NCBI GenBank assembly: GCA_030665705.1
Contig: DAOUZG010000088.1
Location: 1-7,315 of the forward strand
Origin: Deltaproteobacteria bacterium
GTDB lineage: Bacteria > Myxococcota_A > UBA9160 > SZUA-336
Length of the DNA stretch: 7,315 nucleotides
Reading direction: 5' to 3'
Part shown: in pieces, positions 1 to 5,732 of the stretch
Position numbering within the stretch: position 1 is the first letter of the stretch
How the letters are laid out: each line of letters starts with the position of its first letter
The notes under the pieces: model-generated
Databases searched by the model: none
Told to the model about the DNA's origin: nothing
Seen by the model: the letters and a program-made list of their open reading frames with translations, nothing else
Translations under genes and position numbers: made by a program

Positions 1-15
1 GAAACCCCGGACCGA

Positions 16-121
16 GCCAGGCCGCTCTGGCGGGCCGAGATCAAGGCGTCGCGAGCGAGGCATATCAGTCGTTATTCCGAGCGAGCGCAACGCAGAGATC
101 GGCCCGCCAGGGCGACCTGGC
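16..121. repeat. Long imperfect palindrome (hairpin/cruciform-forming intergenic element)
   Basis: The arms at 16-38 and 99-121 are inverted repeats of 23 positions: 21 Watson-Crick pairs, one G-T pair (26/111) and one C/A mismatch (22/115). The inner 12 bp (27-38 with 99-110) are perfect. The 60-nt centre folds further: 46-49 can pair with 90-93, 51-53 with 86-88, and 59-64 with 73-78 apart from one mismatch. The octamer CGAGCGAG occurs directly repeated in the centre at 52-59 and 78-85. The element lies about 90 nt beyond the plsB stop codon, in non-coding DNA. A short T run at 134-138 lies 12 nt from the arm, too far for a standard intrinsic terminator. By its form it is probably a dispersed intergenic palindromic repeat of the REP/BIME kind or a structured RNA. 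Copy number cannot be judged from one window. Confidence 0.75.
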
Positions 122-160
122 GACGGGAGTGGGTTTTTGAGGTGGGTTCTAAAACTCAGG

Positions 161-184
161 CCCATGGCCCCCTCCCTAACCCCC
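161..184 (-). other. G-quadruplex motif downstream of plsB
   Basis: On the minus strand, which is the sense strand of plsB, four G runs of 5, 3, 5 and 3 are separated by loops of 3, 1 and 4 nt (plus-strand C runs at 180-184, 174-176, 168-172 and 161-163). This satisfies the usual G3+N1-7 quadruplex pattern. It starts about 25 nt after the plsB stop codon, so it would lie in the 3' untranslated region of the message. It could stall polymerase or protect the 3' end. GC-rich genomes produce such motifs by chance, so function is only inferred. Confidence 0.45.
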
Positions 185-209
185 GTTTCTCGCGAGGTGG
201 CGCCGGAGC

Positions 210-2864
210 TTACCCGCTCGTCAGGACCGCCGCCAACCGTTCATCCACGGACTCGAGCTCTTGCCATCGTGGACCGGGGCGGATCTGAGCACTGCTCCGG
301 CGGAGATTCGCGTCTCCCTCCAGGAATCGCTCCCGCACCAGCCAGCGAAGGCCGTTGGTGAGCGTCGTCCCGCACAACCCCTCCGGGAAGGCGCCCTCCC
401 CGAGGAGCATGTGCCGCCTGTGGAGCGCGCGCGCCTCCTCCTCCACCCGCTGGCGTTCGCCCTGGCCACCCAGCTCGAGCAGAGCCTCGGCGAGGGCCCG
501 GTACGCCTCGAGCAGCGGGCGGATCTGGGCGGTGAGCAACGCGCACCAGGCCTCCCCCTTCTCGGAGACGCAGATTCGGCCCTCCGGGTCGGCGTACACG
601 AAGCCGCGGGCTTCGGCGTAGCCGGCGAGCCGACGAAGCTCCCCTTCACGCTCCGGCCCCTCGGGGGGTAGAACTTCCAGGTAGAGCAGATCGAGCCATT
701 CGGATGCCTCTGCAATAGCCTCTTCGAGGGTCACCGGGTGGCGCAACGCCAGAGCCAGCGCCCCCGCCGGAACCAGGGCCGGTGCCAGGCCGCCCCGGTA
801 ATAGTCGAGGATCTCCCGCGATCGATCGTCGAACGTGAGGATCTCACCGCGTCGGTCGGGAACCCGTCGGATCAGCTCGTCTCTCTCCAGAAGCTCGACG
901 GTACCTCGCAGATCGCCCGTTCCAAGGTCTTCCTCCAGCGCCGCGCCGAGCGGAACCTCCAGGTGACGGAGCAGCTGCGCCAGGACCTCGACGCGCCGGA
1001 CGAACGTCTGGCGCGAGATGCCGCGCGCGGGTGTGGCCACAAGCGCTGCGGCGGCCACGTTCGTCCGCCCCGCGGAAACGAGCGCGTTGAGATGACGGCA
1101 GACGGTGAAGCCGAAACGTTGGGCGACGGCGCGACGCGCGGGGGCGTCGAGCGGATCGCGACTCGCGAGAACGGCACGGTTCCCCTCGAGGTGCTCTGCC
1201 AGGGAGATCGGCTCACCGAACCGCACGATCACCGTTCCGTGTCGCCAGCGCAGAAGCCGCCGCGCACGCACGAGCTCGACCAGGTTCTCGCGTGCCTTGC
1301 CGGCGCCTCCGCGCTCTTCGGTGATCGATCGCTCCTCCACCAGACGCTCGTAGGTGAAGCCGACCGGAACGAGGAAGACGTCGCGGCGGACACCGCGGGC
1401 GAAGGCCTCGAGGACCATCGCGACCATCCCGAGACGGGGCTCCAGGGTCCGGCCCGTGCGCGAGCGCGTCCCCTCGATGAAGAACTCCTGCGTGATGCCG
1501 TCCTTGATGAGTTGTCGGACGTAGCATCGGAAGACCGCAGCGTACAGGCGGTCCCCCTCGAAGGTTCGACGCATGAAGAACCCTCCGGCCCGTCGAAAGA
1601 TCGAACCGAGCGGCCAGAACGAGAGGTTGATCCCCGCCGCCACGAGGGGGGGCACCAGATGCCGCTCATAGAAGAGCCACGAGAGGATGAGGTAATCGAA
1701 GTGGCTCCGGTGGCAGGGGACCAGGACGAGAGGATGGAGCTTCGCGGCTGCCTCGACCCGCTCGAGCCCGTGCACCTCGAGGCGGTCGAAGAGCTTCTTG
1801 AAAATCCAGCTGACGATGACATCCAACACGGCCAGAACAGTGGGGCTGGGGTTGGAAGCGATCTCTCGCAGGTACCGGCGGGCACGCTTCTCCAGGCGCG
1901 GCAGCCGGCGCCGCTCCTCGGTGGCGAGCTCGGCGATGACCTCCTGAACCTCGGGATCTGCGACGACCACGTCCTCGACCCGCGGCAGGGGCCGAAGGGC
2001 CGCTCCCTCGACCGGTTTCTCCTCGCGTCGCAGGAAGATCAGGAGAACCCGGCGAACCTGTTTCGTGATCCGTTCCGCCCCCCCCGAGCGTCTCTCCTCC
2101 ACGAACCCCTGTAGGTCGATCGGGGTTCCGACGCGGATCGCGAGGTTGCGGTAGTTCCACAGGAAGGAGACCACCTTGCCGGTGTCGGTCGGCCGCTCCG
2201 GCGCACCGTAGAAGACGTTTAGAAACCGACGTCGGGCGCGCGGGCCCTTTCGCCAGAACACGGCGAGCGGCACCAGGTACACGGGCGGTGACTGATCGAA
2301 ACAGGTCGCGACGATCTCTCGCAGGTAGTCGAACTCCGACTGACCGCTCCGAACGACGTCGCGCCGGGATCTCGGTCGAGAGCGGACCTTATCGGTTCGC
2401 AGGAAGAGGAACATGCTTCCCCCGGCGGTCAACACGGAGCGCGTTCGACTGATCCCGAGGCCGCGCATCCCCCTTTGGCCCAGGCGGACCCGAGTCACGA
2501 GCCCGCGGAGCAGGGTTCGGATCACCTCGAAGAAGGGCCGGTAGTAGTAGAAGCGGATTCCGTTGGCGAAGCTGGCCGGTCGCAGCTTCTCCCGGAGGAA
2601 GAGCCAGTTAAAGAGAAAGTAGTCGAGCCGCGAGGCGTAGCGCATGACGTACACGACCGCCCCGCGGTTCTGAATGTCCCGAAGTCGCTCGGCCTCGTCG
2701 GAGTCGAGGCGGAACCCGGCAAAGAACCGTTGACCGAACGCCTGTGCCAGACGCCCGAACCGGGGGGTCATTGCGGTAAGCGGATCCACCGCATCCCCCG
2801 CGGTCGAGAGGTGCTCGGGCGCGCGTTCGGCCTGCCGGGCCTCTGGCTTGTCGGTTGCACTCAC
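210..2864 (-). CDS. plsB: Glycerol-3-phosphate 1-O-acyltransferase (PlsB family)
   Basis: This membrane-associated enzyme moves an acyl group from acyl-CoA or acyl-ACP to the sn-1 position of glycerol-3-phosphate, the first step of phospholipid synthesis. The 884-residue product is somewhat longer than E. coli PlsB (about 807). The acyltransferase domain (about 375-560) carries all four family blocks: HRSHFD with the catalytic H385 and D390, GGFFMRR (427-433), FIEGTRSRTGR (462-472), and FLVPVGFTYERL (497-508). Residues 68-265 look like a second, degenerate copy of the same fold, with Y76 in place of the catalytic His. The rest (about 570-884) is the helical C-terminal region of the family. 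The GTG start at 2864 is the most upstream possible, because an in-frame stop lies at 2880-2882. No clear ribosome binding site precedes it; ATG at 2771 (residue 32) is the alternative. It is the last gene of the minus-strand cluster, 52 nt after the SDR gene. Confidence 0.93.
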   Translation of the reverse strand: MSATDKPEARQAERAPEHLSTAGDAVDPLTAMTPRFGRLAQAFGQRFFAGFRLDSDEAERLRDIQNRGAVVYVMRYASRLDYFLFNWLFLREKLRPASFANGIRFYYYRPFFEVIRTLLRGLVTRVRLGQRGMRGLGISRTRSVLTAGGSMFLFLRTDKVRSRPRSRRDVVRSGQSEFDYLREIVATCFDQSPPVYLVPLAVFWRKGPRARRRFLNVFYGAPERPTDTGKVVSFLWNYRNLAIRVGTPIDLQGFVEERRSGGAERITKQVRRVLLIFLRREEKPVEGAALRPLPRVEDVVVADPEVQEVIAELATEERRRLPRLEKRARRYLREIASNPSPTVLAVLDVIVSWIFKKLFDRLEVHGLERVEAAAKLHPLVLVPCHRSHFDYLILSWLFYERHLVPPLVAAGINLSFWPLGSIFRRAGGFFMRRTFEGDRLYAAVFRCYVRQLIKDGITQEFFIEGTRSRTGRTLEPRLGMVAMVLEAFARGVRRDVFLVPVGFTYERLVEERSITEERGGAGKARENLVELVRARRLLRWRHGTVIVRFGEPISLAEHLEGNRAVLASRDPLDAPARRAVAQRFGFTVCRHLNALVSAGRTNVAAAALVATPARGISRQTFVRRVEVLAQLLRHLEVPLGAALEEDLGTGDLRGTVELLERDELIRRVPDRRGEILTFDDRSREILDYYRGGLAPALVPAGALALALRHPVTLEEAIAEASEWLDLLYLEVLPPEGPEREGELRRLAGYAEARGFVYADPEGRICVSEKGEAWCALLTAQIRPLLEAYRALAEALLELGGQGERQRVEEEARALHRRHMLLGEGAFPEGLCGTTLTNGLRWLVRERFLEGDANLRRSSAQIRPGPRWQELESVDERLAAVLTSG

Positions 2865-2916
2865 GCCGATCTGATCGGTTTACCCGGGACCGGCGCGAGG
2901 CGCAACCAGGGGAGCG

Positions 2917-3792
2917 CTAGCTGAAGATCGTCCCCTTGGGCTCGGGCAGGAAGATCTTGTCTTCGGCAGCCGCGATATCTTCGGCCGTGATCAGGCCTGC
3001 GTCTGCCTTCGCGACCCCCTCGGACCAGACCATCCGGAGCTCTCGAACCTTGCCTGGACCCGCGTACAGGCATACTCCCGTCTTGTCCTTGGAGAGGCTG
3101 CTGACCATGTACAGCACGGTGGGCGACACCTTGGCGGGATCCATCGTGGCCTTCATGTCTTCGCCACCCATTCCAGGCAGATCCTCGGTCATCCGGGTTA
3201 CGGCCATCGGCGCGAGCCCCCAGGCCCGGATTCCGTACTTCTTGCCTTCGAGCGCGAGGCAACGCGTGAAGCCCATGACCCCGGCCTTTGCAGCGCCGTA
3301 GTTGGTCTGCCCGAAGTTCCCGAGCAGGCCGGAGGTGGAGCTGGTGTTGACGATCACTCCACCCTCTCCGCGCTCGCGCATGTGCGTGAAAACGGGGCGC
3401 GTCACGCAGAAGGTCCCTTTCAAGTGGACCGCGATCACCAGGTCCCAGTCGGCCTCGTCCATCTTCGCGTGCGTTTTGTCGCGGAGAATTCCCGCGTTGT
3501 TGATCAGGATATCCACCTTGCCAAAGGCGTCGAGCGCGGTCTTCAGAATGTTCTGTCCGCCTTCGACCGTGGTCACGCTGTCGTAGTTCGCGACGGCCTG
3601 TCCTCCCGCCGCCTTGATCTCGTCTACGACCTGATCGGCCATCGCGCTGCCCTTCCCGCCTCCCGCGCGGTCGCCGCCTAGGTCGTTCACTACGACCGAT
3701 GCCCCCTCCTTCGCGAGCAAAAGGGCGTGTGCTCGGCCGAGTCCCCCTCCGGCCCCGGTGATGATTGCAACTTTTCCGTCCAGAAGACCCAT
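2917..3792 (-). CDS. SDR-family dehydrogenase, MFE-2-like (3R)-hydroxyacyl-CoA dehydrogenase
   Basis: This 291-residue classical short-chain dehydrogenase/reductase has the cofactor motif TGAGGGLG (12-19), the NNAG motif (98-101), a catalytic serine at S152 and the YxxxK pair Y165/K169. D37 in the segment VVVNDLGGD at the end of the second strand favours NAD(H) over NADP(H). The position usually held by the catalytic Asn is His123 (VHLKGTF), and a GNFGQTNYGAAK segment follows. Both resemble, from memory, the dehydrogenase unit of peroxisomal multifunctional enzyme type 2, which oxidises (3R)-hydroxyacyl-CoA. The hydratase and sterol-carrier domains of MFE-2 are absent, so this is a stand-alone cytosolic enzyme. 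The ATG start has a strong AGGAGG at 6 nt. It sits between the biotin carrier and plsB genes, with 52 nt on each side. The exact substrate is inferred; a 3-oxoacyl-ACP reductase-like role is possible. Confidence 0.85.
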   Translation of the reverse strand: MGLLDGKVAIITGAGGGLGRAHALLLAKEGASVVVNDLGGDRAGGGKGSAMADQVVDEIKAAGGQAVANYDSVTTVEGGQNILKTALDAFGKVDILINNAGILRDKTHAKMDEADWDLVIAVHLKGTFCVTRPVFTHMRERGEGGVIVNTSSTSGLLGNFGQTNYGAAKAGVMGFTRCLALEGKKYGIRAWGLAPMAVTRMTEDLPGMGGEDMKATMDPAKVSPTVLYMVSSLSKDKTGVCLYAGPGKVRELRMVWSEGVAKADAGLITAEDIAAAEDKIFLPEPKGTIFS

Positions 3793-3798
3793 ATCTCT

Positions 3799-3804
3799 CC
3801 TCCT
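3799..3804 (-). promoter_or_regulatory. Strong ribosome binding site of the SDR gene
   Basis: AGGAGG, in the context AAAGGAGGAG (3797-3806) on the minus strand, lies 6 nt before the ATG at 3790-3792. It fixes the start of the SDR gene and is much stronger than anything seen before plsB or ffh. Confidence 0.85.
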
Positions 3805-3829
3805 TTCGACGAGCAGTGGGCGCGGCGGG

Positions 3830-3835
3830 ATTATA
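3830..3835 (-). promoter_or_regulatory. Possible internal -10 element upstream of the SDR gene
   Basis: A perfect TATAAT reads on the minus strand in the 52-nt gap between the biotin carrier and SDR genes, about 37 nt before the SDR start. Such an AT-rich hexamer stands out in GC-rich DNA. No good -35 hexamer is found 16-18 nt upstream (TCGTAC at 17 nt) and there is no TGn extension, so the call is weak. If real, it would let the SDR and plsB genes be transcribed independently of the biotin carrier gene. Confidence 0.3.
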
Positions 3836-3844
3836 CCCCGGCGC

Positions 3845-4060
3845 CTACTCGAGTACGATCAGGACGTCCCCTTCCGCAACGCTCTGCCCTTCTTCGACGC
3901 GGATCTCGGCCACGCGGCCGGCGACCGGCGCCTCGACGGGCATCTCCATTTTCATCGATTCGAGGATGAGGAGCACGTCGGACTCGCTTACGCGTGCACC
4001 TATTTCCGTCTCGATCCGGAGAATCGTCCCACCGAGGTGAGCCTCGATATGGATGGGCAT
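3845..4060 (-). CDS. Small biotin carrier protein (biotinyl/lipoyl-attachment domain)
   Basis: The 71-residue product is essentially one biotinyl domain, a flattened beta-barrel that carries biotin between a carboxylase and a carboxyltransferase site. The attachment motif ESMKMEMP gives K37 as the biotinylated lysine; the flanking methionines favour biotin over lipoate. Downstream are the usual APVAGRV turn (44-50) and a GQSVAEGDVL strand-turn (58-67), the symmetrical second half of the domain. It resembles stand-alone carriers such as Bacillus YngHB rather than E. coli AccB, which has a long N-terminal extension. The ATG at 4060 is chosen because AGGAGG lies 6 nt upstream and the domain begins at once; the frame stays open to 4234 but that extension has no domain character and overlaps ffh. 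No biotin carboxylase or carboxyltransferase gene is in the window, so the partner enzyme is unknown. It is probably the first gene of the minus-strand operon. Confidence 0.9.
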   Translation of the reverse strand: MPIHIEAHLGGTILRIETEIGARVSESDVLLILESMKMEMPVEAPVAGRVAEIRVEEGQSVAEGDVLIVLE

Positions 4061-4202
4061 CCGAGCCCTCCTACCGTCGCGTGGGGCGCAACTGTGGCAG
4101 GCCGCCCCGCCTTGTGGCAAGCCAAGCGTCTGAAGGTAGGGTGACGCTGAGTCGCAAGGGCTTCGTAGGTGCCTTAGACGCTGTGCTAGCTTGCCTCGGC
4201 TC
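4061..4202. promoter_or_regulatory. Divergent intergenic region between the biotin carrier gene and ffh
   Basis: These 142 nt separate two divergently transcribed gene sets and must hold the leftward and rightward promoters unless those lie inside genes. I could not identify convincing -35/-10 pairs on either strand. The best rightward -10 candidate is TAGCTT at 4187-4192, only about 10 nt before the ffh ATG, with no good -35. No operator repeat or riboswitch-like structure was recognised. Confidence 0.4.
4067..4072 (-). promoter_or_regulatory. Ribosome binding site that decides the biotin carrier start
   Basis: AGGAGG on the minus strand lies 6 nt before the ATG at 4058-4060. It supports the 71-residue reading over the longer open frame that reaches 4234. 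Confidence 0.8.
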
Positions 4203-5699
4203 ATGCTCGAGACCCTGACCCGCGGGTTCCGCACCGCACGCGATCGCCTTCAGGGCGTGCGGGAACTAACGGACGAGAGCGTGGCCGAGGCGCTGCGCGA
4301 GGTCCGCCTGTCGCTTCTCGAGGCGGATGTGGACCTGGGGATCGTGCGCCAGTTTCTTGACCGGGTTGGCGACCGGTGCCGGGGCCAGCAGGTCCGGCTG
4401 CGCGCAAAGCGCGGCGGTAAGACGGCCCGGGTCACCCCCGGCGATCACTTCACGAAGGCCTGCTACGAGGAGCTCGTCGCGCTGATGGGCACGGGGGATC
4501 CGATCCCCCGTGCCGGGGCGACGCGCGCCCTCATGCTGGTGGGACTCCAGGGGACGGGGAAGACATCGACGGCGGCCAAGCTCGCGCTCCACTTGAAGCG
4601 GGAAGGTGAACGACCGCTCCTCGTAGCTGCGGACGTCCGTCGTCCCGCTGCGCGCGAGCAGCTGCAGGTCCTCGGAGAGCAGGTAGGAGTCGAGGTGTTT
4701 TCGCAGGAGGGACAGGACGCGCCGGCGATCTGCGAACGGGCGGCGGCTCACGCGCGGGCGACCGGACTCCACACCGTGATCATCGACACGGCAGGACGGC
4801 TCCAGATCGATCAGAAACTCATGCTCGAGCTCGAGGAGATCGCGACCCGCGTTCGCCCTGAGCTGACCCTGCTCGTTTGCGACTCGATGGCGGGCCGCGA
4901 GGCGGTCAACGTCGCCCGGGGGTTCGCCGAGCGCCTCTCGCTCGACGGTCTGATCCTGACGAAGCTCGATGGGGACGCGCGCGGCGGTGCCGCACTCGCG
5001 ATTCGCGAGGCGACGGGGGTTCCCGTGCGTTACGTCACCACGGGGGAGGCGTCGGATCGCCTCGAGCTGTTCCGGGCGGAGGGGCTCGCCTCCCGCATCC
5101 TCGGGATGGGAGACGTCGTCGGCCTGATGCGCGACTTCGAGGAGGTCGTCGACACCGAGCAGGCAGAAAAGGATGCGCGCCGGCTCCTGCGCGGACGCTT
5201 TTCCCTCGAGGATTTCTTGACGCAGCTCCGCACGCTGCAGCGTATGGGGCCTCTGCGGGACCTCCTCGAGAAGGTCCCGTTTGCCAGCGACCTGATGCCG
5301 GAGGGTTCCCAGGTCGACGAGAAACAGACACGCCGGATCGAGGCAATGATCCTCTCGATGACGCCCGGCGAGCGTACCGGTCCGGAGATCATCGACACCT
5401 CGCGGTGTCGACGGATCGCGAACGGCTCGGGGACCAAGGTGCAGGATGTGGAGGATCTGCTCGAGCGCTTCCGGGTGATGCGCGAGCTGTTGGGACGGCT
5501 CGGAAAAGGCGGAGGTCTGCCGGGCCTCGGAAAGCTGTTCGGCGGCGGGGGGCCCGACCTCCCGGGGATCGACCCCAGCGCTCTCGGGCTCGGGGGCGAG
5601 ATGCCGAGCCGCCACGCGGCGCGCGCGATGAAGGCGGAAGGTCGACGCAAGCAGCGCAAGGCCAAGCGCAGGCACATGCGCCGGGGCGGCCGGCGATAG
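4203..5699 (+). CDS. ffh: Signal recognition particle protein Ffh (SRP54 GTPase)
   Basis: Ffh binds SRP RNA and signal sequences on translating ribosomes and docks with FtsY at the membrane. The 498 residues comprise the N domain (about 1-95, with LREVRLSLLEADV at 31-43), the G domain (about 105-300) and the M domain (about 320-430). G-domain motifs are the P-loop GLQGTGKT (114-121), the ADVRRPAA segment (143-150), DTAGR (195-199), TKLDGDARGG (253-262) and ASRILGMGD (296-304). The RNA-binding helix-turn-helix of the M domain is at 400-417 (SRCRRIANGSG, then VQDV). The M domain is methionine-poor, and residues 431-498 form a Gly-rich linker with a strongly basic tail. ATG 4203 matches the start of known Ffh proteins; TTG 4191 is possible but less likely. 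No Shine-Dalgarno sequence is visible. The next gene begins 33 nt downstream. Confidence 0.97.
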   Translation: MLETLTRGFRTARDRLQGVRELTDESVAEALREVRLSLLEADVDLGIVRQFLDRVGDRCRGQQVRLRAKRGGKTARVTPGDHFTKACYEELVALMGTGDPIPRAGATRALMLVGLQGTGKTSTAAKLALHLKREGERPLLVAADVRRPAAREQLQVLGEQVGVEVFSQEGQDAPAICERAAAHARATGLHTVIIDTAGRLQIDQKLMLELEEIATRVRPELTLLVCDSMAGREAVNVARGFAERLSLDGLILTKLDGDARGGAALAIREATGVPVRYVTTGEASDRLELFRAEGLASRILGMGDVVGLMRDFEEVVDTEQAEKDARRLLRGRFSLEDFLTQLRTLQRMGPLRDLLEKVPFASDLMPEGSQVDEKQTRRIEAMILSMTPGERTGPEIIDTSRCRRIANGSGTKVQDVEDLLERFRVMRELLGRLGKGGGLPGLGKLFGGGGPDLPGIDPSALGLGGEMPSRHAARAMKAEGRRKQRKAKRRHMRRGGRR

Positions 5700-5732
5700 A
5701 GCCGCGAGAACGAGGCGCTATTCTGCCCAGGC

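Noticed and set aside
99..138. Intrinsic terminator formed by the palindrome arm and the T run at 134-138
   Set aside because: The T run is 12 nt away from the stem and on the strand opposite to plsB transcription; no rightward gene upstream is visible to be terminated.
738..2114. 458-residue open frame on the plus strand, inside plsB
   Set aside because: It is antisense to a clear PlsB frame with all catalytic blocks. Its translation is a charged, low-hydrophobicity string with no recognisable motif, typical of GC-rich shadow frames.
2866..2878. Perfect 6-bp inverted repeat with a 1-nt centre, 1 nt before the plsB start codon
   Set aside because: Palindromes this short are expected several times in 7 kb by chance, and nothing else marks it as an operator.
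3846..3855. 10-bp palindrome TACTCGAGTA at the biotin carrier stop codon
   Set aside because: It is of a length expected by chance several times in the window and has no repeat partner that I could see.
4191..4202. TTG start for ffh adding four residues
   Set aside because: The ATG at 4203 aligns with the usual Ffh N terminus, and no ribosome binding site supports the TTG.
4061..4234. 58-residue N-terminal extension of the biotin carrier frame
   Set aside because: It has no domain character, overlaps the ffh start, and a good AGGAGG stands at the right distance from the internal ATG at 4060.
4266..5675. 469-residue open frame on the minus strand, inside ffh
   Set aside because: It is antisense to unmistakable Ffh motifs, its product has no domain character, and GC-rich codon bias explains the open frame.
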